DNA from: Actinoplanes sp. L3-i22
GTDB lineage: Bacteria; Actinomycetota; Actinomycetes; Mycobacteriales; Micromonosporaceae
NCBI RefSeq assembly: GCF_019704555.1
Contig: NZ_AP024745.1
Location: forward strand, 7,882,501-7,946,500
Length of the DNA: 64,000 nt
Reading direction: 5' to 3'
Part shown: piece by piece, positions 18,245 to 26,020 of the stretch
How the letters are laid out: each line of letters starts with the position of its first letter
Position numbering within the stretch: position 1 is the first letter of the stretch
Position numbers and translations under genes: made by a program
The notes under the pieces: generated by a model
Database searches by the model: none
What the model saw: only the letters and a program-made list of their open reading frames with translations
Told to the model about the DNA's origin: nothing

Positions 18245-18904
18245 ATGCGAGCGCTGATCGTCCGGGGTGGCTGGGCGGGACACGAGCCGGTCGCCTGCAC
18301 CGAGCTGTTCCGGGACTTCCTCGAGGGCAACGGGTTCACCCTGCACATCGCGGAGACCCTGGACGCCTACACCTCGGACGATCACTTCGACCTGATCGTC
18401 CAGTGCTGGACCGGGGCCCGATTCACCGAGGCCCAGGAGACGGCGCTGGTCGACCGGGTCCGGGCCGGCGCCGGGTTCGCCGGCTGGCACGGCGGGATCG
18501 TCGCCACCGGCTACGAGGCCCCGCGATATCAGTTCATGGTCGGCGGCCGCTTCGTCTGTCACCCCGGCGGCTTCGTCGAGCACACCATCAACATCAACAA
18601 AACCCATTCCCTTGCGTACGGCCTGAGCACCTTCCCGGTCCGCACCGAGCAGTACTTCCTGCACGTCGACCCGACCCTGGACGTGCTGGCCACCACCACG
18701 TTCACCGGTGACCACGGCGCCCCGGAAACCGCCGGCGCCGTGATGCCGGTCGCCTGGACCCGCCGGTTCGGCGCCGGCCGGGTCTTCGTCAACACGCTCG
18801 GGCACAGCCCCACCGACCTGCAGGTTCCGCCGACCCGGAAAATCACGGAGCGCGGGATGCTGTGGGCGTGTGGGATAGTTCCCGACCATGATCGAGACCA
18901 TTGA
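18245..18904 (+). CDS. ThuA-like domain protein
   Basis: A 219-residue class I glutamine-amidotransferase-fold protein of the ThuA family: MRALIVRGGWAGHEP, FDLIVQCWTG, a GFAGWHGGI nucleophile-elbow-like turn and GRVFVNTLGHS near the end. ThuA proteins are linked to trehalose and other sugar utilisation, with biochemistry unclear. It overlaps the following ABC ATPase gene by 17 bp and follows the SEC-C gene by 3 bp, making a four-gene run with the ABC permease. The neighbours do not tell the substrate. Confidence 0.85.
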   Translation: MRALIVRGGWAGHEPVACTELFRDFLEGNGFTLHIAETLDAYTSDDHFDLIVQCWTGARFTEAQETALVDRVRAGAGFAGWHGGIVATGYEAPRYQFMVGGRFVCHPGGFVEHTININKTHSLAYGLSTFPVRTEQYFLHVDPTLDVLATTTFTGDHGAPETAGAVMPVAWTRRFGAGRVFVNTLGHSPTDLQVPPTRKITERGMLWACGIVPDHDRDH

Positions 18905-19766
18905 TCTGACCAAGGCGTACCGGAAGGTACGCGCGGTGGACGGCCTCTCCTTCACGGCCCGGCCCGAGCGGGTCACCGGTTTCCTCGGCCTGAACGGCTC
19001 GGGCAAGACCACCACGCTGCGCATGCTGCTCGGCCTGACCCGGCCCACGTCCGGCACCGCCCTGATCAACGGGACGCCGTTCGCCGAGCTGGCGAACCCG
19101 CTGCGCGCGGTCGGCGCGGTCCTCGACCAGGGCATCAGCCACCCGGGCCAGAGCGGTCGGGCGCACCTGATCGGGCAGGCGATGCTGGCCGGCGCGAGCC
19201 GTGCCCGGGTCGACCTGCTGCTGGAGGCGGTCGGCCTGGCCGACGCGGCCCGGCAGCGCACCGGCGACTACTCGCTCGGCATGCGGCAGCGGCTCGCGGT
19301 GGCGACCGCCCTGCTCGGCGAGCCGCAGGTGCTGGTCCTCGACGAGCCGGCGAACGGCCTCGACCCGGAGGGCATCGCCTGGCTGCGCGGCCTGCTGCGG
19401 GCGCACGCGGCGGCGGGCGGCACGGTGCTGATCTCCAGTCACCTGCTGGCCGAGCTGGCCCAGCTGGTCGACGACGTGGTGATCATCGCGAACGGCCGGC
19501 TCCGGTGCGCGATGCCGCTGGCCGAGCTGACCGGCGCGGAGGGGCTCCGGCTGCGGGTGCGCGGCCGGGATCCGGTGCGGTTGTGGCGGGCGTTCGAGGA
19601 GGCCGGCGCCGTGGTCACCGCGGAGGAGCAGACCCTCGAGGTGGCCGGCCTGTCGCCCGAGGACGCCGGCGAGATCGCGTTCGCGGCCGGGATCCCGCTG
19701 TACGAGCTGTCCTCGGACGCGCCCAGCCTGGAACAGATCTTCCTGGAGCTGGCGGCCGCCCGATGA
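18888..19766 (+). CDS. ABC-2-type transporter ATP-binding protein
   Basis: A 292-residue ATPase. Walker A GLNGSGKTT, signature YSLGMRQR, Walker B LVLDEP and the H-loop ISSHLL are all present. The C-terminal 70 residues resemble the accessory region of DrrA-type drug or lantibiotic exporters. Its stop overlaps the start of the small permease gene (ATGA), so the two form one exporter. Start ATG 18888 lies within the end of the ThuA gene. Confidence 0.92.
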   Translation: MIETIDLTKAYRKVRAVDGLSFTARPERVTGFLGLNGSGKTTTLRMLLGLTRPTSGTALINGTPFAELANPLRAVGAVLDQGISHPGQSGRAHLIGQAMLAGASRARVDLLLEAVGLADAARQRTGDYSLGMRQRLAVATALLGEPQVLVLDEPANGLDPEGIAWLRGLLRAHAAAGGTVLISSHLLAELAQLVDDVVIIANGRLRCAMPLAELTGAEGLRLRVRGRDPVRLWRAFEEAGAVVTAEEQTLEVAGLSPEDAGEIAFAAGIPLYELSSDAPSLEQIFLELAAAR

Positions 19767-20365
19767 TCAGTCTGGTCCGCAGTGAGCTCTACCGGATGGC
19801 GACGATTCGCTCCAGCTGGGTGTCGCTCGCCCTGTTCGGCGCGGTGACCGCGGCCGCCGGCATCGTCGACGACACCTGGTGGGCGCTGTTCGCCGGGCTG
19901 GGCGCGTTCGGCATCTCGGTCCTCACCGTCACCCAGCACTACCAGCATCGGACCCTCGCGCTGCTGTACCTGGCCCGGCCCCGGCGCTTCCGGGTGCTGC
20001 TCGCGCAGGTCGTCACGACGGTCGTGGTGGCCTGGCTGCTGGCCGTGTTCAGCGGGATCCCGGCGTACGCCAAGTTCGGCGGGCTGGTGTACTTCCGGAC
20101 CCTCGACGTCGTACCGGTGATGGCGGTCTTCGGCGCGGCCCTGGCCGCCACCGTCCGCCGGTCCACCTGGCTGCTCGGTGGCTTCGGGGTCTGGTTCGTG
20201 ATCGTCGAGGGCATCGCCACCCAGTTCAAGTGGCCGCTGCCGATGACCAGCTACCTGGACGCCTCCCGGGGCGACGCCTTCGGCCTGGAGATCTTCATCG
20301 TCTGGGCGGTCGCCGCGCTGGGCATCGCCGCGGTCGCCCTGCGCCGCGACCTGACCGGCGACTGA
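19763..20365 (+). CDS. ABC transporter permease, ABC-2-like
   Basis: A 200-residue integral membrane protein starting MISLVRSELYRMATIRSSW at ATG 19763, a typical ABC-2 permease N-terminus. Six hydrophobic helices follow, including DTWWALFAGLGAFGISVLTV and VVAWLLAVFSGIPAYA. The gene overlaps the ATPase gene by 4 nt. Together they would export a substrate or modulate resistance. Downstream lie a duplicated 29-bp segment and a pseudogene. Confidence 0.85.
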   Translation: MISLVRSELYRMATIRSSWVSLALFGAVTAAAGIVDDTWWALFAGLGAFGISVLTVTQHYQHRTLALLYLARPRRFRVLLAQVVTTVVVAWLLAVFSGIPAYAKFGGLVYFRTLDVVPVMAVFGAALAATVRRSTWLLGGFGVWFVIVEGIATQFKWPLPMTSYLDASRGDAFGLEIFIVWAVAALGIAAVALRRDLTGD

Positions 20366-20367
20366 TT

Positions 20368-20425
20368 CCCCGCCGAGCGGCGAGAATGCGGCGGCTCCCC
20401 GCCCAGCGGCGAGAACGCAGCGGCT
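20368..20425. repeat. 29-bp direct tandem duplication
   Basis: Two adjacent 29-bp copies (20368-20396 and 20397-20425) beginning CCCCGCC.AGCGGCGAGAA, differing at a few positions. They sit between the ABC permease stop and the winged-helix pseudogene and may mark the deletion that removed its 5' end. Confidence 0.7.
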
Positions 20426-20435
20426 CGTCGCGGCG

Positions 20436-20949
20436 ATGGCCGGCGACAAGAGCCTGCTGCAGAGCTGGTCCCTGCGCGGTTCACCGTTCTTCTTCCCGGC
20501 CGCCGACGCCGCGGTCTTCACCACCGGGGTGCTCCCGCCGACCGAGGCGGCGACCCGCCGGTTCCTTCTCGGCCGACGAAACTCGGGCTGGGTCTGATCG
20601 AGATGGCCGATCTGACCGCCGCGGCGATCGGCGAGGTGCTGGCCGGCGACGGGCTCGACACGGCACTCGCCGGACGGATCGCCCCGGAGCCGCCGAAGAA
20701 GCGGCGTGCCGGCTGGGAGCGCGAGGGGCCGCTGATCGGCGAGGCGATGGTGCACTTCGACCCGGGGCGGTGCTCGTCGACGGTGCGATCGCGGGGACGT
20801 GGCGGCCGCGCACGAGCGGCCGGAAGCTGACCGTCACGGTGCGCATGTTCGGCACCCTGCCGAGCCGGCATGAGACGGCGCTGCGGCGGGAGGCCGGGCA
20901 GATCGCCGTACTGAAGAATGCCCGGTCTTTTGATCTGCAACGGGAGTGA
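20436..20949 (+). pseudogene. Remnant of a winged-helix DNA-binding domain protein (HTH_42/AlkZ-like)
   Basis: Three family-like fragments occur in order but in three reading frames. 20436-20597 reads MAGDKSLLQSWSLRGSPFFF and PPTEAATRRFLLG. 20603 onward reads MADLTAAAIGEVLAG, then PPKKRRAGWE and GEAMVHF. 20770-20949 reads VLVDGAIAGTWRPR and ends in DLQRE before TGA. In intact actinobacterial homologues of the winged-helix/AlkZ-like family the second and third fragments are separated by roughly 200 residues, so a large internal deletion plus frameshifts and a missing N-terminus are inferred. Family assignment is from memory of these motifs. Not expected to make a working protein. Confidence 0.7.
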
Positions 20950-20997
20950 CCCCGGAACGGGTGATTTCCGGGTTCAATCACGCACAACGCCGCCTTT

Positions 20998-22071
20998 ATG
21001 GCCCAAAATGTGCGCACGATGGAACTTTCCCGGCCTTCCCGGTCCCCCGAATCCTCGACGCGCCGCCGTCTCCCCGGTCTGCTCGCCGTCCTGATGGCGT
21101 CGCTGCCGCTCGCGGTCTCCCCGCAGACGGCCGGCGTCGCGGCTGTGCCCGTGTCCTACGACGTGGCGCCGGACGGCCACATCCCCCTGGCCACCTTGCG
21201 CGAGGCGACGCTGGACGTCCCGGCCTGGCCGGCCGACGACGTCCAGTGCACCTCGGGGCGACTGCGCTTCCACGACGGCTCGTCGCCGGTCCCGCCGCAC
21301 CCCGTTCCGGACGGGCAACCGCCGTACGGCGACTCGGTCCTGATTCTCGGCGCCACCTACGGTGATGTCGATCATGATGGGGCGGACGAGACCGTCGCGC
21401 TGCTCGGCTGCATGATCGAGGGCGGCAGCAAGCAACTCGTCGCCTACGACCGGGACCGGGCCGGCCACATCGTCCCGCTCGGCCAGGTCACCGTGACCAC
21501 CGGCCCGATCCGCGACATCCGCGACGCGAGCCCCCGGTTCAGCCCGGCCGGCGTCGTCACCGCGCTGGTCGGCGACTACCAGCGCTGCTGCGCCGACCGG
21601 ACCCCGCAGATCTGGCAGACCCGCGGCTACGCCCTGCGCGACGGCCGGTTCGAGCAGGTCAGTGGCCCGGACCGGATGCCGGTCAACCGGCACGTCACCG
21701 ACCTCCAGGTCACCACGGGAGACCTGGAACTCGGCCCGGCGACCGGCGGGTACCGCACCGGCGGCGTCGACGTGACGATCACCCACCGTCATGGCGCGCA
21801 CCCGTCGAAGGTCACCGTCTGGTTCTACGCGCCGCCCGGCCTGGAGCGCACCGGCCCCGGATGGCCGCCGGTGATCACCCGGCCGGAGTCGTTCGGCGTC
21901 ACCGTGGCGGCGCCCGCGGCGGGCGGCAGCGTCACCCACCGCTTCACGTTCCGGCAGCGGGCCACCACCGCCGGCAGCGAACTGCCCGTCGAGATCATCC
22001 CGGTCCCGGCGATGAGCCCGGCCGTCCCGTGGAGCACCAGCGCGACGGTCCAGATCCGCACCACCCACTGA
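20998..22071 (+). CDS. Secreted protein of unknown function
   Basis: A 357-residue protein with an N-terminal basic stretch and hydrophobic signal (LPGLLAVLMASLPLAVSPQTAGVAA, about residues 25-49). Translation may begin at ATG 20998 or at the in-frame ATG 21019. The mature part includes GDVDHDGADETVALLGC, a DxDxDG-type calcium-binding loop like those in FG-GAP/VCBS-type secreted proteins, and a C-terminal beta-rich region. Four cysteines (QCTS, GCM, CC) may form disulfides. No enzymatic motif is seen. The last codons are the start of a 53-bp tandem duplication. Confidence 0.7.
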   Translation: MAQNVRTMELSRPSRSPESSTRRRLPGLLAVLMASLPLAVSPQTAGVAAVPVSYDVAPDGHIPLATLREATLDVPAWPADDVQCTSGRLRFHDGSSPVPPHPVPDGQPPYGDSVLILGATYGDVDHDGADETVALLGCMIEGGSKQLVAYDRDRAGHIVPLGQVTVTTGPIRDIRDASPRFSPAGVVTALVGDYQRCCADRTPQIWQTRGYALRDGRFEQVSGPDRMPVNRHVTDLQVTTGDLELGPATGGYRTGGVDVTITHRHGAHPSKVTVWFYAPPGLERTGPGWPPVITRPESFGVTVAAPAAGGSVTHRFTFRQRATTAGSELPVEIIPVPAMSPAVPWSTSATVQIRTTH

Positions 22072-22169
22072 CCCAGGACACCGGCAGACCGGCGTGACGC
22101 CTCTGTGTCCGTGCCGCCCACTGACCCAGGACACCGGCAGACCGGCGTGACGCCCGCGTCCGTGCCGCC
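22064..22169. repeat. 53-bp tandem duplication spanning a stop codon
   Basis: A unit beginning CCCACTGACCCAGGACACCG at 22064 recurs at 22117 with a period of 53 bp; about 38 bp are identical before small differences. Copy one includes the TGA stop of the upstream secreted-protein gene. Confidence 0.75.
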
Positions 22170-22189
22170 GGCCGATCGCCGGACATCGA

Positions 22190-22225
22190 CGGGCCTGCAC
22201 GCCGCTCCGGCAGCGCGCAGGCCCG
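22190..22225 (+). terminator. GC-rich hairpin between secreted-protein and esterase genes
   Basis: CGGGCCTGC (22190-22198) pairs with GCAGGCCCG (22217-22225) around an 18-nt loop that can itself fold. There is no T-run, so it is only a possible terminator. Confidence 0.4.
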
Positions 22226-22281
22226 CCGTCGGTTAGATTGTTCATCGTCAAGAATAAATATTCCCTGCACAGTCGGGAGCG

Positions 22282-23415
22282 ATGAACATGCAAAGGACAT
22301 CCCTGCGACGGCTGACCGGCCTCGCCGCCATCGCACTTCTCGGCGGCGGCCCGCTCACCGTTCCCGGCCAGGCGTCGGCGGCGCCCGGCACGCCCTTGGC
22401 GCGGCAGGTCCACACGGCCGGTCGGGTCACCCCCACCGGCACCGGCGTCGCCTTCACCTGGCCCGGCGTCTATTTCGAGGGACGATTCCGGGGCAGCAGC
22501 GTGGGAATCCGGCTCGACGACACGGTCAACGACTACGACGTGCGGATCGACGACGCGGCGCCGATCACGCTGGTGACTCCCGGGAGCACCACGCGCTGGA
22601 TCACCGGATTGCGCGGGGGCGAGCACACCGTACGCCTGGCCAAGCGGACCGAAAGCCCCTGGAACCTCGCGCAGTTCGGCGGCCTCGTCGCCGGTCCCGG
22701 CGGACGGATTCTGGCCGCGCCCGCGGCGCGGCACCGGCAGATCGAGTTCATCGGCGATTCCTGGACGGCCGGCTACGGCGACATGTCGGTGAGCCGCGAT
22801 TGCTCCGGCGCCGGAGTGCTGACCCGCAACAGCAACGCCGACCAGGCCTTCGGCGCCCGCACGGCCAAGGCCCTGAACGCCGACTACCAGATCAACGCCT
22901 GGTCGGGCATCGGCATGGTCCGCAATTACAACGGCAGCAACCCGGGAACCGACTACCGCACCTACTATGACCGCGCCCTGCAGGCGGTCGACGAATCGGT
23001 GTGGAAACGCCCGGCGTCCTGGCATCCGCAGGTGGTCGTCATCGGTCTCGGCATCAATGATTTCTCCACGCCGCTCAACCCGGGCGAGAAATGGGCCGAC
23101 GAGGCCGCGCTGACCGCCGACTACATCGCGGCCTATCAGGGATTCATCGGGACACTGCGACACCGGTACGGCCTGGGCACCCATCTCGTGCTCACCTATC
23201 CCGACCTGAGTTACCGCACCACCGCGCTGGCCGACGCGATCGCGCGGATCGTCCGGGATCGCGCCGCGAGCGGAGACGAGCGGGTGTCGTCGGTCTACTA
23301 CGACAACGCTGCCCTGGGCCTGGACCTGCTCGGCTGCGACTGGCATCCGAGCCTGCACGACCACGAGGTCCTGGCCGGAACGCTGACCACCGCGATTCGC
23401 GGGCTGATCCCCTGA
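22282..23415 (+). CDS. Secreted SGNH/GDSL esterase, carbohydrate esterase 2-like
   Basis: A 377-residue exported enzyme. The signal peptide ends near ASAAPG (about residue 34). A beta-rich N-terminal domain (about 40-150) precedes the SGNH domain: IEFIGDSWTAGYG carries the nucleophile Ser, VVIGLGINDFS the GxND block, and DWHPSLHDH near the C-terminus the Asp/His pair. This two-domain plan is that of CE2 acetyl-xylan/gluco-mannan esterases, which remove acetyl groups from plant polysaccharides. The start has GGGAGCG upstream, after an AT-rich stretch (AAGAATAAATATT) that probably holds the promoter. Confidence 0.85.
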   Translation: MNMQRTSLRRLTGLAAIALLGGGPLTVPGQASAAPGTPLARQVHTAGRVTPTGTGVAFTWPGVYFEGRFRGSSVGIRLDDTVNDYDVRIDDAAPITLVTPGSTTRWITGLRGGEHTVRLAKRTESPWNLAQFGGLVAGPGGRILAAPAARHRQIEFIGDSWTAGYGDMSVSRDCSGAGVLTRNSNADQAFGARTAKALNADYQINAWSGIGMVRNYNGSNPGTDYRTYYDRALQAVDESVWKRPASWHPQVVVIGLGINDFSTPLNPGEKWADEAALTADYIAAYQGFIGTLRHRYGLGTHLVLTYPDLSYRTTALADAIARIVRDRAASGDERVSSVYYDNAALGLDLLGCDWHPSLHDHEVLAGTLTTAIRGLIP

Positions 23416-23560
23416 TCCATCCGCTCACCTCATCCGATCACCCCTCGGCCCGCACCGATGACCAGCGCGCTCCGACCATCCTCGCGGGACTTCCGAGATC
23501 ACGCCGACGGCCTGTGGACCACCCATCAGTGTGGACAACCCTACCGGCCGGCGACATGTG

Positions 23561-24520
23561 CTAAGGCAGCAGCGCCGCGAGGTCCGGCTTCGCAGTCAAC
23601 AGTTGGTCGGTCACGGCCAGGTCGGCCAGCGTCTCGACCGACGCCCGATTGATCTCCGCGGGCCACTTGGGCAGCACCAGCGCCGACCGCACTTCCGGCG
23701 CGATCTTCGTATACGACCCGAGCGCGTCCCGCACCTCGTCCGGGTGCCCATCGGCGTACGTCAGAGATGTGCGTATCGCCTCGGTGAATCGCCGGACCAG
23801 ATCGGGGTTGGCCGACAGCAATTGCTGGGAGGTGAAATACATGGCAACGGTCAGATCCGGCGCCGCGTCGACATAACTGGACGCGATCTTCCGGGCCCCG
23901 GCCCCGACCGCGGCCTGCTGGAACGGCTCGACCACGAAAATCGCGTCGACCCGCCCGGACTGGAGCGCCGGAACCTGATCGGGAAAGGCGAGCTCGGTGA
24001 ATTTCACGGCGGCGGCGTCACCGCCGTCCTTGCGCACCGACGCCCGTACCGTCGTCTCCACAATGTTTTTCAGGGTGTTGGCGGCAACCGTCCGCCCGGC
24101 GAGATCCTTGGGCGACCGGATCGGACTGTCGGCCCTGACGAACAGGCCGGCGAAATCCTTGCCGTCGACGCCGGTCGAATTGTTGCCGTTCGCGACGACC
24201 TTCACCGGAAGGCCTTTTGACGCGCCGAGCAGCAGCGAGATCGTGTTGCTGAAGCCGAACTGGTATTGGCCGCCGAGCACCGCCGGCACGATCGCCGCGC
24301 CACCCTGGGCGGTGGTCAGGGTGAGGTCGATGTTCTGGTCCCGGAAGAAGCCTTTCGCCCTGCCGAGATAGATCGGCGCCACGTCGACGATCGCGATGAC
24401 CCCGGTGTTCACCTTGTCCGCCTGCCCGGACGCGGCCGGCGCCGGTTCATCGGGGCCGCCGCAGCCGGCAGCCAGCAGGAACGTCGCGGCCAGCGCCGCG
24501 AGAAGCCGGGTCCGACGCAT
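23561..24520 (-). CDS. Lipoprotein ABC substrate-binding protein, NMT1/SsuA-like (orphan)
   Basis: A 319-residue protein with lipobox LLAAGC (Cys about 20). The mature domain resembles periplasmic-binding proteins for nitrate/sulfonate/taurine/thiamine precursors: FFRDQNIDLTL, GGQYQFGFSN, and SGRVDAIFVVEPF. It is clearly paralogous to the binding protein at 43967-44917, sharing the pattern SG.VDA...EPF and HPDE.R..L..YTK. No permease or ATPase gene is adjacent, so it either uses the 41.8-44.9 kb transporter or another outside the window. The gene upstream on the same strand encodes a hypothetical protein. Confidence 0.85.
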   Translation of the reverse strand: MRRTRLLAALAATFLLAAGCGGPDEPAPAASGQADKVNTGVIAIVDVAPIYLGRAKGFFRDQNIDLTLTTAQGGAAIVPAVLGGQYQFGFSNTISLLLGASKGLPVKVVANGNNSTGVDGKDFAGLFVRADSPIRSPKDLAGRTVAANTLKNIVETTVRASVRKDGGDAAAVKFTELAFPDQVPALQSGRVDAIFVVEPFQQAAVGAGARKIASSYVDAAPDLTVAMYFTSQQLLSANPDLVRRFTEAIRTSLTYADGHPDEVRDALGSYTKIAPEVRSALVLPKWPAEINRASVETLADLAVTDQLLTAKPDLAALLP

Positions 24521-24575
24521 GTCGCTGCCCCCATTCCTCGGTTTCCCCGAAACGTAGGTCAGCTATTCGCACACG

Positions 24576-25250
24576 TCAATTGCCGAGACCGGCCTCCCGC
24601 CGCCACCGGGCGATCTCGTCGGCATGCTCCCCGGCGGCCGTCACGGACGCCACCACGTCCGCGTCCGCATCCCCGTCCAGCAGGGTCAACGGCCAGGCCG
24701 GCGCCCCGCTCCCGCCGTCGAACGCGGTCCACGCGAACGGCCCGCCGAAGCGCCACGCCCGCTGATCAGAATCAGCCACGTCATCGCCGAGTTCCAAAAA
24801 GGCATAAGGCCGGAACACCATTTCGTACGTGATCGGCACACCCCCGTCCACCTCGATGGCGGTGCCCTGGAACTCGGCACGCGGATCGGGCGCCTCGCCG
24901 GCCGTCAGGACCAGCAGTTCCAGGCTCGAACGGGGCAGCCAGCCGGACACCTGGGGCGGGTCGTACTCCTGCACCTCGAGCACGTGCACGATCCGCGGCG
25001 GAAGTCCGACCCGGCAGATCTGGCCGGAAACCAGGTTGCCGACCGGCGGTTCGGTCGTATAAAGCTCACCCGGATCGCGCAGGCTCAATGCCACCTCACC
25101 GTTCCAGCGAATGAAATCGGAATCCGGATCGATCTCCCACCACGGCCACCGAATGATCACGTCGTATTCACCGACCCGGGAGACGAAGGTGGTCGCGAAT
25201 GGACACGAGATGCGCAGCACGTCGCCGGCACGATAGGTCACGTTCGGCAC
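24576..25250 (-). CDS. Hypothetical protein
   Basis: A 224-residue soluble, acidic protein of no family I recognise. It is rich in Trp and Asp (IIRWPWWEIDPDSDFIRWNG, AWRFGGPFAWTAFDGG). I place the start at GTG 25250 (VPNVTYRAGD), 1 nt after the TAG of the TetR gene; an upstream extension would overlap that gene. Its position directly downstream of the TetR gene suggests co-transcription. The even mix of beta-forming segments suggests an immunity- or SMI1-like small globular fold, but this is only an impression. Confidence 0.65.
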   Translation of the reverse strand: MPNVTYRAGDVLRISCPFATTFVSRVGEYDVIIRWPWWEIDPDSDFIRWNGEVALSLRDPGELYTTEPPVGNLVSGQICRVGLPPRIVHVLEVQEYDPPQVSGWLPRSSLELLVLTAGEAPDPRAEFQGTAIEVDGGVPITYEMVFRPYAFLELGDDVADSDQRAWRFGGPFAWTAFDGGSGAPAWPLTLLDGDADADVVASVTAAGEHADEIARWRREAGLGN

Positions 25251-25251
25251 C

Positions 25252-25941
25252 CTACGACCGCGGTGCGGCCTGCGCCAGCGCATCGATCAGCTTGTCCAGA
25301 ACACCCGGGAACGCGGACGCGGTGATCTGCGGCAAATGTTCGCGCACGGCGGCCAGATTCGGATATTCCTCGGGCGGGAATGACGCGTACAGCTGAGTCA
25401 GTGCCTCTTTGTCGGCCTCCTCCTGACCGGGCGCCAATTCGGCGGCGTCCATCGCGGCCAGGGCGAGCACCGCGTCGATGAAGTCGCGGAAGTGCCGGAC
25501 CGCGTCGGCCGGGGCGAAACCGGCGCTGAGCAGCAGTCCGATGCCCATGTCGTCGGCCCGCAGCTCGTTGGGCCCGGCGGTGAAGCGGCTGGCCCGGAGC
25601 TGGGCCAGGCGCGGGTGCCGCAGCATCGAGTCGTGCACGCCGCGGCCCATCTCACGCAGCGCGGCCCGCCAGTCCGGCCCCGGCTCGAAGCCGGCCAGGG
25701 TCTCGCTGATCAGCCGGTCGGCGATCGCGATCAGCAGGGCGTCCATGTCCCGGAAGTAGCGGTAGATCGCCGACGGGTCGGCCCCGAGCTCGACGCCGAG
25801 GCGACGCACAGTGAGCGCGTTGCCGCCCGGCGCCTCGATCAGCCGCAGCGCGGCATCGATGATCATGCGTGGATCGAGCACCACGCCGCTGCGCGTCGGC
25901 CGCCGCCGGACCCGGTCGGAACTTCCCCGCGTCGTCGCCAT
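25252..25941 (-). CDS. TetR/AcrR-family regulator, divergent from FAD oxidase
   Basis: A 229-residue regulator starting MATTRGSSDRVRRRPTRSG at ATG 25941. The TetR HTH is at about residues 25-70 (DPSAIYRYFRDMDAL). The C-terminal ligand domain resembles that of the paralogue at 1931-2635. It is divergent from the DAO-type oxidase, and the 79-bp gap holds a perfect GTCAA-CGCA-TTGAC palindrome, so control of the oxidase and of itself is likely. Confidence 0.9.
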   Translation of the reverse strand: MATTRGSSDRVRRRPTRSGVVLDPRMIIDAALRLIEAPGGNALTVRRLGVELGADPSAIYRYFRDMDALLIAIADRLISETLAGFEPGPDWRAALREMGRGVHDSMLRHPRLAQLRASRFTAGPNELRADDMGIGLLLSAGFAPADAVRHFRDFIDAVLALAAMDAAELAPGQEEADKEALTQLYASFPPEEYPNLAAVREHLPQITASAFPGVLDKLIDALAQAAPRS

Positions 25942-25956
25942 CTGGAAACTCCTTAT

Positions 25957-25970
25957 GTCAACGCATTGAC
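25957..25970. promoter_or_regulatory. Candidate TetR operator between tetR and FAD oxidase
   Basis: Perfect 5-bp arms GTCAA / TTGAC around CGCA. The right arm also forms TTGACC (25966-25971), a plausible -35 for the plus-strand oxidase, so a bound repressor would block that promoter. Confidence 0.45.
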
Positions 25971-26020
25971 CTAAGCGTAGCGCATCAAGTTTGCTATGGC
26001 CCTGACCAGGGAGGATCAGC

